64,000 bases of DNA from Paucilactobacillus hokkaidonensis JCM 18461 (GCF_000829395.1 NZ_AP014680.1:744001-808000); one strand, 5' to 3'; counted from the stretch's first letter, positions 17,464-25,276 are shown. Notes: generated by a model from the letters alone, not told the origin. Program-made: numbers and translations.

Positions 17464-18165
17464 ATGGCGTTACGTAAAAAATATCTGTTTTTGATACCAT
17501 TGTTTTTTTATATATTATCAAATCGATTTAGAATTATTCCCTCTTTGGGATTTTCTGAAATAACAAGTATTGCCGTATTGGTGGTGTTTGGGTTGCTTGC
17601 GTTGTATTTAATTTGGACGACGTTGGTTAATGATTTTAAAACTTTAACCTGGGCGTCAATCTGGTATTTTCCCAGTATGCTGTTAGTCCAATTAGTAGTT
17701 AGATATCTGATTATATTTATTTTAATACTAGCAACTGATAAAATACCGGCCAACATCATTCAAAATAGTACCAATCAAAGTAGTCTGCAAAATTTTGGTG
17801 CAAGTATTGCAGGACAGGTGCTGCCAAATATGCTTGTTTTTATATGGGCCGCAATCATTGCACCGCTGATGGAAAATTTATTTTTTATTTATGTAATTCA
17901 AGGGATTGTATTAAAAAAACTAATTCGATCAGTTAAGTATGGTGCATTAATCAGAATAGTGATTGTTGCAATATTGTTCTGCCTGTGGCATGTGCAATCG
18001 GTTAGTGATCTTAATAACCCATTCTTTTATCAGTATCTATCATTGGGCTGGCTAGCGTATATTTATGAACAAACTGGTAATTTTGTTAAAACTTGGATTG
18101 CGCATATGGGGATGAACATGATTCCGATGGTGGCTGAATTGTTGATAAGCGGGGTTATCTTTTAA
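17464..18165 (+). CDS. CPBP-family membrane protein (Abi/immunity type) with altered first motif
   Basis: A 233-aa protein with six to seven hydrophobic helices, matching CPBP (CAAX protease and bacteriocin-processing) proteins that are common in lactobacillus bacteriocin loci as self-immunity factors. Motif 2 (FCLWH) and motif 3 (HMGMN, an HxxxN pattern) are intact. Motif 1, normally EExxxR, reads ENLFFIY here: the second Glu is Asn and the Arg is missing, so protease activity is doubtful. A GGGAGATTTAATTCAAA leader precedes ATG 17464. Confidence 0.78.
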   Translation: MALRKKYLFLIPLFFYILSNRFRIIPSLGFSEITSIAVLVVFGLLALYLIWTTLVNDFKTLTWASIWYFPSMLLVQLVVRYLIIFILILATDKIPANIIQNSTNQSSLQNFGASIAGQVLPNMLVFIWAAIIAPLMENLFFIYVIQGIVLKKLIRSVKYGALIRIVIVAILFCLWHVQSVSDLNNPFFYQYLSLGWLAYIYEQTGNFVKTWIAHMGMNMIPMVAELLISGVIF

Positions 18166-18197
18166 AGTATGTAATTCGGCCAAAAGCTAAAATAATA

Positions 18198-18260
18198 ACG
18201 TTAAAATAGAATCTTTAGACGTTTATAAATTAATCGAATTTTATTACCGATTTGTAATAG
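18198..18260 (+). promoter_or_regulatory. LytTR-type bacteriocin promoter P2
   Basis: ACGTTAAAA (18198) and ACGTTTATA (18219) spaced 21 bp, with a TAATAG -10 at 18255, 36 bp from the right repeat. It precedes the first two-peptide bacteriocin operon and closely resembles P1 in the flanking bases too. Confidence 0.85.
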
Positions 18261-18340
18261 AATCCTATGTATAAAGTAATAATATTTGTCGGCAAATTAA
18301 TTATTTTATAGTTTATATTTTAAATGGAAGGTGTTATGGA

Positions 18341-18496
18341 ATGGACAGTTTAAGTAGTTTTACTCTTATGAATAAAAATGAACTTGAAAAAATTAATGGT
18401 GGAAAAATTATATGGGTTGCGATAGCCGAGGAAGCATATAGGCATTCGGATCAAATTATAAAAGGGTTTAGGAAAGCTCAAAAAAAATATCGATAA
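18341..18496 (+). CDS. Double-glycine bacteriocin precursor, pair 1 peptide A
   Basis: A 51-aa prepeptide not marked by usual gene length. The 21-residue leader MDSLSSFTLMNKNELEKINGG has the hydrophobic spacing and GG cleavage site of class II bacteriocins; the mature 30-residue peptide (KIIWVAIAEEAY... ending RKAQKKYR) is cationic and amphipathic. GGAAGG sits 7 nt before ATG 18341. It lies 14 bp ahead of a second GG-leader peptide, so the two probably form a class IIb two-peptide bacteriocin, processed and exported by the C39 transporter at 23093. Expression should be driven by P2. Confidence 0.82.
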   Translation: MDSLSSFTLMNKNELEKINGGKIIWVAIAEEAYRHSDQIIKGFRKAQKKYR

Positions 18497-18510
18497 GGAG
18501 AATACTTGAC

Positions 18511-18693
18511 ATGAGTAAAAATGAATTAAATAAATTTGTAACATTGAGTCCTGAAAGCTTAAAAGATATTAGTGGTGGTTCATCAAATAAGTTTTGGCAA
18601 GGCGTAGGTTATGCTGCTGGATTCTTGACTAGCGTATCAATGCGTCGAGCAATTCGAAAGGGTTCGGCATCACGTTATAGTCGATATTACTAA
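18511..18693 (+). CDS. Double-glycine bacteriocin precursor, pair 1 peptide B (PlnK-like)
   Basis: A 60-aa prepeptide with a 23-residue leader ending KDISGG and a 37-residue mature peptide. The mature part has a GxxxG helix-packing motif (GYAAG in QGVGYAAGF) and a basic C-terminus (MRRAIRKGSASRYSRYY), resembling plantaricin K by pattern. AAGGAG precedes ATG 18511. Together with the peptide encoded just upstream it forms a likely two-component pore former; an immunity candidate follows one base after its stop. Confidence 0.85.
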   Translation: MSKNELNKFVTLSPESLKDISGGSSNKFWQGVGYAAGFLTSVSMRRAIRKGSASRYSRYY

Positions 18694-18694
18694 A

Positions 18695-18901
18695 ATGAGA
18701 TTTGCTATGAATACTATAATAATAAACATGGTTATTAGAGTTGTGCTGTCATTATTGATGTGCACAGTCTCGTTCAGTTACGTTTACAGTTATCAGAACA
18801 AAAAATTTAAAGTTGATAGTTGGCGCAAAACAGGTGGCATTATTCTGACATTAATTAGTATTGTTTATTTGGTGTATTCTGTTAAAGGTGTGTTATTTTA
18901 A
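18695..18901 (+). CDS. Small two-TM membrane protein, cognate immunity candidate for pair 1
   Basis: Encoded one base after the stop of bacteriocin peptide B, so translationally coupled. The ATG at 18695 gives 68 aa; by comparison with the paralog at 14147 the start may be ATG 18707 (64 aa). Two hydrophobic helices flank the loop YQNKKFKVDSWRK. Position directly after a two-peptide pair is where class IIb immunity genes usually lie. Function is inferred from this context; no named family recognised. Confidence 0.72.
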   Translation: MRFAMNTIIINMVIRVVLSLLMCTVSFSYVYSYQNKKFKVDSWRKTGGIILTLISIVYLVYSVKGVLF

Positions 18902-18959
18902 GACACGAATGTTGTGGATTAACAGTAATAACTGGTTATCGTAATCATTAAATGGGGTT

Positions 18960-18993
18960 GTAATTCAATTAAACTGAATTACAGTCCTATTTT
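18960..18993 (+). terminator. Terminator of bacteriocin operon 1
   Basis: GTAATTCA...TGAATTAC stem followed by CCTATTTTATT; a near-copy of the terminator at 14371. An inverted degenerate copy of the same stretch appears near 21460-21487. Confidence 0.6.
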
Positions 18994-19061
18994 ATTACTT
19001 ACAAACAATACGTTATTTGAATAATTGCTCAATTTCAATCTGGCATATCTGTTTAAAGTTA

Positions 19062-19127
19062 ACGTTAATCATTCAGAACGGTACGTTTATTTATTTTTTA
19101 TTAAGTATAAAATTTTATTGATATAAT
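19062..19127 (+). promoter_or_regulatory. LytTR-type promoter P3 of the regulatory operon
   Basis: ACGTTAATC (19062) and ACGTTTATT (19083) are spaced 21 bp, with TATAAT at 19122, 39 bp from the right repeat. It precedes the pheromone-kinase-regulator operon, giving the positive autoregulation expected of a three-component quorum-sensing system. Confidence 0.85.
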
Positions 19128-19164
19128 TAATTGGTAGTAATAGGATGAAAGGAGGAATTTAATT

Positions 19165-19287
19165 ATGAAGTTTAAGAAATTGTCTGAAAAAGAATTGCAA
19201 AAAATAAATGGTGGGGTAACTTTATCTGTTGCGACGCATTCAAAAAATGGATTAAAGAAGTTCTTTAAATGGGTTCGGAAATTATAA
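19165..19287 (+). CDS. Inducing-peptide pheromone precursor (PlnA-like)
   Basis: A 40-aa prepeptide starting at ATG 19165 behind AAAGGAGGA. The 17-residue leader MKFKKLSEKELQKINGG carries a GG cleavage site, and the 23-residue mature peptide is amphipathic and basic, with the C-terminal pattern GLKKFFKWVRKL recalling plantaricin A. It lies directly upstream of the histidine kinase and response regulator genes, the usual location of the secreted induction factor. The C39 exporter should process and secrete it. Confidence 0.85.
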   Translation: MKFKKLSEKELQKINGGVTLSVATHSKNGLKKFFKWVRKL

Positions 19288-19308
19288 AGTTATATTATTG
19301 GTGATATT

Positions 19309-20652
19309 TTGATATATATTGGATTTTTAGCTGAACTGCTTTTAAATATAAGTCAACTTTTTATGGTGCTTATATTGTATAGATTCATAGTTGGAAAATA
19401 TAAAGTGCACTATTTAATTGAAGATATATTAATATCGTTGCTGTTCGGAATTGTGGGATTAGTACTGGATGATAGTTATTTGATACTATTTCTTTTTATG
19501 TTTTTAATCAAAGAGGCTGTTGAAAATCACTCTCTGAAATTTAATTTAGAAAAAGCAATTACTATGGTTAGTGTATTAATAGTACAAGAGTTTATATATT
19601 TTTGTGCAATGTATGTTAGTAGATTAATAGTTTCGTTTGTATTTAAGCCTGTCAATTTAAATGAACTCGGGAATCATGATGTTGTTTTAGTATTAACGAC
19701 TAATGTTATTGACATAATAACTAGTTTCATATTAATTCATTTAATTAATGATCAAAAAAATAAAATTGATGAGCTTTTTTATAAAATCGAGAATTTTAAT
19801 GTCAGAAAACAAATATTTATTTTGATTCTGGCATTGTTTTTGTCTTATCAATTTATTTTTGGTATAAGTAATTTTCAAAAGGTGACAGCAAAAATACAAT
19901 TAAGTATCATTTTGACATTTACGTTATTTACTGCTTTGGTGATTTATCAAGTTATTTTATTTTTAAAAACGTATACAATGCGTCAAGAGAACATAGATGA
20001 AAAAAAGAGGAATGCACAGTTAAATGAGTATTTAATAAGCGTTGAGCAACAATACGATGAATTGAGAAAGTTTAAACATGATTATAAAAATATGTTGCTT
20101 TCACTTGGATCACTTGTAGAAAATGACAATAAAGATCAATTTAAAAATTACTATCAAGATTTAGTTAATCAAGACATTGTCAGTACCGAGCTAAAGGGCG
20201 GACTTATTGCCCAGACTGACAAAATCATGAATGACCCTTTACGAGGATTAATAATTCAAAAATATTTTAGTGCTCAAAATAAAAGTATTCAATTGGAATT
20301 AGAAGTTTCCGATGATCAATTTAAAATTGATCATGATAGAATACCAATTATTAGGATTATTGGTATTCTGTTGGATAACGCAATCGAATATACAGTTGAT
20401 ACAGATAATAAACAAATAACATGTGCTTTCGTTAAAACCCAAAATACTATTGAAATTTCTGTTGAGAATATAGTTGACGAAGGTTTTGGTTTGTCTAGAA
20501 TGAATGAATTTGGATATACAACTAAAGGGACCAATCATGGCAATGGTTTAACCAACATTAGAAACATAATTCAACAACATGACAATCTATTTTTTGAAAA
20601 AAGTCTAAATAAAAATAAACTTGTTATGACGTTATTGATTACGGAGGAATAA
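19309..20652 (+). CDS. HPK10-family sensor histidine kinase (PlnB/AgrC-like)
   Basis: A 447-aa membrane kinase. The N-terminal half (about 1-220) has six to seven hydrophobic helices for pheromone sensing; the phospho-acceptor is H257 in FKHDYKNMLLSLGS; the ATP-binding region includes DNAIEY and HGNGLTNIRNII near the C-terminus. This lacks a classic DxGxG box, as is usual in the HPK10 group. The start is a TTG at 19309 with GGTGAT upstream, only 21 bp after the pheromone gene. It should phosphorylate the LytTR regulator encoded 3 bp downstream. Confidence 0.88.
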   Translation: MIYIGFLAELLLNISQLFMVLILYRFIVGKYKVHYLIEDILISLLFGIVGLVLDDSYLILFLFMFLIKEAVENHSLKFNLEKAITMVSVLIVQEFIYFCAMYVSRLIVSFVFKPVNLNELGNHDVVLVLTTNVIDIITSFILIHLINDQKNKIDELFYKIENFNVRKQIFILILALFLSYQFIFGISNFQKVTAKIQLSIILTFTLFTALVIYQVILFLKTYTMRQENIDEKKRNAQLNEYLISVEQQYDELRKFKHDYKNMLLSLGSLVENDNKDQFKNYYQDLVNQDIVSTELKGGLIAQTDKIMNDPLRGLIIQKYFSAQNKSIQLELEVSDDQFKIDHDRIPIIRIIGILLDNAIEYTVDTDNKQITCAFVKTQNTIEISVENIVDEGFGLSRMNEFGYTTKGTNHGNGLTNIRNIIQQHDNLFFEKSLNKNKLVMTLLITEE

Positions 20653-20655
20653 AAA

Positions 20656-21393
20656 TTGTTACCAGTATTTTTACTTGAGGATGATAAGCAGCAATTAGCT
20701 ACATATCAGCAAATTATTAATAACGCAATTATGATCAATGAATTTGCCATGAAATTAATTGTGGCAAGTGATAATGTGGCCGATTTTGAACGGCAGTTAA
20801 CAATAACTAAACAAGGTGTTTTCTTTTTGGATATGGAAATTAGTGATGATAAACAGGCCGGGCTCAAAGTAGCTGAAAGAATAAAAGCACAGGTACCGTT
20901 TGCACAAATTGCATTTATTACAACGCATGAAGAACTATCCTTTTTAACACTTAAAAGGAAAATTGCTCCATTTGATTATATTTTAAAAGATGAAGGAATT
21001 GAATCAATAAAACAACATTTAAGAGCAGATGTAGACTTGGCTTATGAAAATTATGAAAAAACTATTTATCATCATAAAAGTTTATTTGGTTATAAAATTG
21101 GTGACCGCTATTTTTCATTGCCAATGTCAGAGTTAATGGTGCTATATACTGATAAGACTAAACCGGGTGACATAAATTTAGTTGCCGATAACGTGGAAGC
21201 TAGTTTTCCAGGCAATTTAAATCATATAGAACAACAGCATCCAAATTTATTTAGGTGTGATAAAAGCTACTTAGTTAATCTGGACAACTTAGAGTCCTAT
21301 GACGCACACAGGAGAGTTTTGAAATTTAAAAATAATGTTGAGTGTAAGGTTTCATTTCGAAAAGCTCGAGAATTAAAGAAGTTATTAAAGTGA
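20656..21393 (+). CDS. LytTR response regulator (PlnC/D-like)
   Basis: A 245-aa regulator with a receiver domain (about 1-125; acidic pocket ED at residues 8-9 and D59 in FFLDMEIS as phospho-acceptor) and a C-terminal LytTR DNA-binding domain (about 140-240; FRCDKSYLVNLDNLE). TTG start with GGAGG that overlaps the end of the kinase gene. LytTR proteins of this group bind paired 9-bp repeats phased by two helical turns, which matches the five promoters found in this region. Only one regulator is present here, unlike the plnC/plnD pair. Confidence 0.9.
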   Translation: MLPVFLLEDDKQQLATYQQIINNAIMINEFAMKLIVASDNVADFERQLTITKQGVFFLDMEISDDKQAGLKVAERIKAQVPFAQIAFITTHEELSFLTLKRKIAPFDYILKDEGIESIKQHLRADVDLAYENYEKTIYHHKSLFGYKIGDRYFSLPMSELMVLYTDKTKPGDINLVADNVEASFPGNLNHIEQQHPNLFRCDKSYLVNLDNLESYDAHRRVLKFKNNVECKVSFRKARELKKLLK

Positions 21394-21508
21394 CTAGAAT
21401 TTGAGTTGGATTAAATCATTAACTTATCTGAACCTGAATTATTCATAAGAATAAATTGTAGGACAGTAAATCAGTTTAATTGAGCTTTGCTATTTTTCCT
21501 GGATCATC

Positions 21509-21712
21509 GTGGTAATACTTTTCATATCTTTGATAGGTACGTTCAAAATCGTATTTATCGGTTTGATTGTCTATTTTTTTAAAAAAATTGAATTTGGTGA
21601 TTATCGCACAATAATTTCATCGACATTTTTCTATATTTTATACCCGCCATCTACAAGTAAACGGCTCATCAGTTTTATAGTTATTTTCAACGTTTTTTCG
21701 CCAAATAAATGA
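21509..21712 (+). CDS. Possible membrane-peptide remnant
   Basis: An open frame (GTG start, no convincing ribosome-binding site) for 67 residues with a strong hydrophobic segment (VILFISLIGTFKIVFIGLIV) and a second weaker one. It may be the remains of an immunity-type gene in the bacteriocin locus, or non-coding. The rest of 21394-22013 contains no gene I can support; it holds an inverted degenerate copy of the bacteriocin terminator near 21460-21487 and otherwise AT-rich sequence. Confidence 0.25.
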   Translation: MVILFISLIGTFKIVFIGLIVYFFKKIEFGDYRTIISSTFFYILYPPSTSKRLISFIVIFNVFSPNK

Positions 21713-22013
21713 ATACTTAATCTGCCGGAACAGTGTGACGCTCGACAGATTATTGGGCCTCTATTGGGTTATTTCAGTTCTGTTCAAAAAAGATAAAAAA
21801 TAATAATTATTTTTATGATTTAAGATGTAATTGTAATCAATTATTTGATTAGTCGCGACTACAATCATGGAAGAACGAATATGATTTTTTACTTGGCATG
21901 AAGTAAAATTTAAGTGTACACAAGTTAATGAACGAAACAGAGAATTAACAAAAACAGATAAAGTAGAATTTTCCTAAGAGTATATTAGAGTAGGAATGAT
22001 TTTTAAATTTATT

Positions 22014-22079
22014 ACGATAATCCTTGATTTTTGAACGATAATAAATAGATCAATACAAATTAAAAAAACGTGGTATTCT
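22014..22079 (+). promoter_or_regulatory. LytTR-type promoter P5, variant repeats
   Basis: ACGATAATC (22014) and ACGATAATA (22035) are spaced 21 bp, with TATTCT at 22074, 39 bp from the right repeat. The core differs from the other promoters (ACGATAAT instead of ACGTTAAT/ACGTTTAT) but is identical in both halves, so it may bind the regulator with different affinity. It precedes bacteriocin operon 2. Confidence 0.7.
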
Positions 22080-22202
22080 GTGCATGTAAAGTAATTAATA
22101 TAACTGTCGACAGTATATATACTTTATGAATTTATGTAAGTGTAAGTAGAAGGTCAATTTATTTAGTTGTAACTAAGTTAAATAAGATTGGAGATTTTTA
22201 TT

Positions 22203-22370
22203 ATGAAAAGTACATTTAAAAGTTTAGATGCATATAAAAATGTTAATTGTAAAGATGCAATTAATATTTATGGGGGGATTAGTCCATATGGAGTTGCTGC
22301 TAAGGTGATCTATTCTGGTGTTAAGCATTATAAGTCTATTTTAAAGGGAATCTCAATGGGGTACAAATAG
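22203..22370 (+). CDS. Double-glycine bacteriocin precursor, pair 2 peptide A
   Basis: A 55-aa prepeptide; ATG 22203 with GGAG nine bases upstream (an in-frame TTG at 22188 overlaps that site and is unlikely). The leader is unusual: it ends INIYGG at residue 25, with a Cys at position 16. The mature peptide (30 residues, beginning ISPYGVAAKVIYSG) has a GxxxG near its end (GISMG) and basic residues. It is followed after 20 bp by another GG-leader peptide, fitting a class IIb pair. Transcription from P5 is likely. Confidence 0.78.
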   Translation: MKSTFKSLDAYKNVNCKDAINIYGGISPYGVAAKVIYSGVKHYKSILKGISMGYK

Positions 22371-22390
22371 GTTAAACGGAGGTGACAATC

Positions 22391-22567
22391 ATGAAATCAA
22401 TGAATTTTGTTCAAGTTTCAAAATATTTCAGAGAATTTAACGATGATGAGAAAAATTTGATTCAAGGGGGATCGTTTGTTGGTGAATTATGGAAGGGATA
22501 CGGAGTTGGCGTTTCAAAAAGTATGAAGTTTGCATGGAAATCAGGTTATAATACGAATCCACATTAA
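22391..22567 (+). CDS. Double-glycine bacteriocin precursor, pair 2 peptide B
   Basis: A 58-aa prepeptide with GGAGGTGA before ATG 22391. The leader is 27 residues long, ending NLIQGG; the mature 31-residue peptide begins SFVGELWKG and holds a GxxxG motif (GYGVG) in a Trp/Lys-rich amphipathic stretch. With peptide A it should form a two-peptide bacteriocin. An immunity-like small membrane gene follows at 22640. Confidence 0.82.
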   Translation: MKSMNFVQVSKYFREFNDDEKNLIQGGSFVGELWKGYGVGVSKSMKFAWKSGYNTNPH

Positions 22568-22639
22568 ATCTGTTTAAGAGTGTGCATAGATATTAGATGT
22601 ACGCCTTTTTAAGTTTACGAGTATAGAGAGGTGAATATT

Positions 22640-22831
22640 ATGAGAATAAAACTAAATAAAAAATTTTACAAGACTTTAAACTTTTGGTTTGGTCTAATAT
22701 TTATGTCAGGATTCATTGATTTATTTAGTCATAGCTTCAGTATACTGTGGTTTATTGGACTAGTTATATGTTTTTATGGAGTCTATATGTTTATTAGATC
22801 CTTTATTGATTTTAATGGGAATACAAAGTAA
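22640..22831 (+). CDS. Small two-TM protein, cognate immunity candidate for pair 2
   Basis: A 63-aa protein (ATG 22640 with AGAGGTG upstream; the GTG at 22631 overlaps that site). Two hydrophobic helices, basic N-terminus MRIKLNKKFYKTL, similar in layout to the product of 17163-17354. Its place directly after the second bacteriocin pair supports an immunity role. Not assigned to a named family. Confidence 0.65.
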   Translation: MRIKLNKKFYKTLNFWFGLIFMSGFIDLFSHSFSILWFIGLVICFYGVYMFIRSFIDFNGNTK

Positions 22832-22957
22832 ATTACTGCAATAGTTTTGAAATAATTTTATTCCATGAGCCTTTAGTGCTAGTCATATATTTCAGATTTA
22901 TTTGGATATATGGTATAAAAATTATCCGATTGTTTTTTGAAAAAAATAACTAAAATT

Positions 22958-23039
22958 GGTGTACTTAATATTAACGTTTATCTAAAGAAAATTAACGTTA
23001 ATATTAAGTACACCCATTTTTTTAAAGATGCTTTAATAT
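22958..23039 (+). promoter_or_regulatory. LytTR-type promoter P4 embedded in a perfect 21-bp inverted repeat
   Basis: ACGTTTATC (22974) and ACGTTAATA (22995) are phased by 21 bp, with a TAATAT -10 at 23034, 39 bp from the right repeat. Uniquely, the whole site sits in a perfect inverted repeat: 21-bp arms at 22958-22978 and 22994-23014 with a 15-nt loop, followed by seven T residues, so the RNA form would be a strong terminator-like hairpin for transcripts coming from operon 2. It precedes the exporter operon. Confidence 0.82.
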
Positions 23040-23092
23040 GTGAATGTAATCATTTATTTAAATAATAAGACTACACTCACAGGAGAAGTAAT

Positions 23093-25270
23093 ATGACTTT
23101 TATTTGGAATAAAATAAAATTTAAGTACGTGCCTCAAGTCGATGAACGAGATTGTGGTGTTGCAGCTTTAGATATGGTACTAGAGGCATATCATTCAGAT
23201 TATTCATTAGCGTCTTTAAGAGAATTAGCAAAAACGGATATGGAAGGAACCACAGCTTTAGGAATTGTAAGGGCAGCTGAGCAAATTGGATTTGAAACTC
23301 AAGTGGTCAAGGCTGATATGTCATTATTTGATTTGGATGATATTCCGTATCCGTTCATTGCTCATGTTATTAAACCGGGCGGTCTCCTTCATTACTACAC
23401 TATTTTTTCAAAGACCAGTAAGTGTGTTATTTTGGGTGATCCAGATCCTTCAGTTGGTCTGATCAGAATGAGCAAAAAGCAGTTTCAAGGTGAATGGGAT
23501 GGGGTTGCCATCTTTTTAGCACCTTTGCCTGAATATCATCCTAAAAAGGAATCCAAAAGAAATTTATTTGCTTTGATTCCATTATTATTGAAACAGCGAT
23601 TGTTAGTAACTCAAATAATTTTGGCATCATTATTGGTTACACTAATCAGTATCGTGGGTTCATATTATCTGCAGGGTATCATTGATACATATATTCCTGG
23701 TGGACTTAAAAATACATTAGTAATTATATCTATTGGCATTATTACGGCGTACGTTATACAGCAGTTTTTATCATTTGCAGAAAACTATCTATTAATGGTG
23801 ATGGGACAAAGATTATCCATTGATATAATTTTAGGGTATATCCGTCACATCTTTGAATTGCCAATGAAATTCTTTGGAACCAGAAGAACTGGGGAAATTG
23901 TTTCTAGATTTACAGATGCTAGCCAAATCATTGATGCTTTAGCAAGCACAATTATTTCTTTATTTTTAGATGTTGGAATTGTTGTTATAGTAGGAATTGT
24001 GTTGGCGTTTCAGAATATTAATTTGATGCTCTTAACATTAATTTCAATACCACTGTATGCCATCATTATTTTTGTGTTTGTCGGTAGTTTTGACAAATTA
24101 AATAATGATCGGATGGAATCAAATGCCGTTTTGAGTTCATCAATCATTGAGGATATAGACGGAATAGAAACGATTAAATCTTTAAATAGCGAGCAGACCA
24201 CCTACCGAAAAATTGATCGTGAGTTTGTGGATTATTTGAAAAAATCATTTAAATATGAAAAATTAAGTATCACACAAGAAGCACTCAAAGAAGGATTACA
24301 GTTGGTACTCAATGTATTTGTACTCTGGTTTGGTTCAACCATGGTTATTGATGGAAAAATGACTTTAGGTCAGCTGGTTACTTTCAATGCGTTATTAAGT
24401 TATTTCACAACTCCGCTTCAGTCAATAATCGGATTACAAACTAAATTGCAAGCGGCCAAGGTGGCTAACAATCGACTCAACGAAGTTTATTCAGTAGATT
24501 CTGAATTTACTAAAGTTTCCGCGTTTAATGAAAAACCTAAGTCATTGACAAATTCGGAAATTACACTAACAAATGTTAAATTCAGGTATGGTTTTGGCAA
24601 TTATGCGTTAGATGATATTTCACTTACTATTAAAGCGGGTGCCAAAATTGCTCTTGTAGGTGCTAGTGGTTCTGGTAAATCTACTTTGGTGAAATTATTA
24701 GTTAGATTTTTTGAATCTGAGTCCGGCCAAATAAGATTTGGGCAGATACCATTAAATGAAATTAACCAAAAGAAATTGAGAGCAACCATAAATTATTTGC
24801 CCCAAGAACCATATATATTTTCTGGAACGATTTATGAAAATTTATTACTTGGTTGCAGTGATAAAAATGTAGGAATCCAAACAATTAATAACGCGTTAGA
24901 AATTGCGGCAATCAAAGATGATATCGAAGCAATGCAGTTGGGCTTGGAAACGCCACTCTCAGCGGACGGCAGTGGTATCTCAGGTGGGCAAAAGCAGCGT
25001 ATTGCAATTGCTAGAGCAGTTTTAGCTGATACACCGGTTATGATTATGGATGAATCTACAAGTAATTTAGATTTAATTACGGAACGTAAAATAATTGGAA
25101 ATTTATTAGCTTTCACGAATAAAACAATTATTTTTGTCGCTCATCGTTTAACCATTGCAGAAATGGTTGATGATATTTACGTAATGAACCACGGTAAAGT
25201 TATTGAACATGGTTCACATGAAAAATTGCGTAATGCAGGTGGCTTTTATTCGAAACTATTAAATGATTGA
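23093..25270 (+). CDS. Bacteriocin ABC exporter with C39 leader peptidase (PlnG/ComA-like)
   Basis: A 725-aa peptidase-containing ABC transporter. The N-terminal C39 domain has Cys21 in DERDCGVAAL, His100 in LLHYYTI and Asp116 in GDPDPS, the residues that cut GG leaders. Six membrane helices (about 160-430) follow, then the ATPase with Walker A GASGSGKST, signature SGGQKQR and Walker B VMIMDEST. It should trim and export the pheromone and all four bacteriocin peptides encoded nearby. AGGAGAAG precedes ATG 23093; the partner gene begins 6 bp after its stop. Confidence 0.93.
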   Translation: MTFIWNKIKFKYVPQVDERDCGVAALDMVLEAYHSDYSLASLRELAKTDMEGTTALGIVRAAEQIGFETQVVKADMSLFDLDDIPYPFIAHVIKPGGLLHYYTIFSKTSKCVILGDPDPSVGLIRMSKKQFQGEWDGVAIFLAPLPEYHPKKESKRNLFALIPLLLKQRLLVTQIILASLLVTLISIVGSYYLQGIIDTYIPGGLKNTLVIISIGIITAYVIQQFLSFAENYLLMVMGQRLSIDIILGYIRHIFELPMKFFGTRRTGEIVSRFTDASQIIDALASTIISLFLDVGIVVIVGIVLAFQNINLMLLTLISIPLYAIIIFVFVGSFDKLNNDRMESNAVLSSSIIEDIDGIETIKSLNSEQTTYRKIDREFVDYLKKSFKYEKLSITQEALKEGLQLVLNVFVLWFGSTMVIDGKMTLGQLVTFNALLSYFTTPLQSIIGLQTKLQAAKVANNRLNEVYSVDSEFTKVSAFNEKPKSLTNSEITLTNVKFRYGFGNYALDDISLTIKAGAKIALVGASGSGKSTLVKLLVRFFESESGQIRFGQIPLNEINQKKLRATINYLPQEPYIFSGTIYENLLLGCSDKNVGIQTINNALEIAAIKDDIEAMQLGLETPLSADGSGISGGQKQRIAIARAVLADTPVMIMDESTSNLDLITERKIIGNLLAFTNKTIIFVAHRLTIAEMVDDIYVMNHGKVIEHGSHEKLRNAGGFYSKLLND

Positions 25271-25276
25271 GGGATT

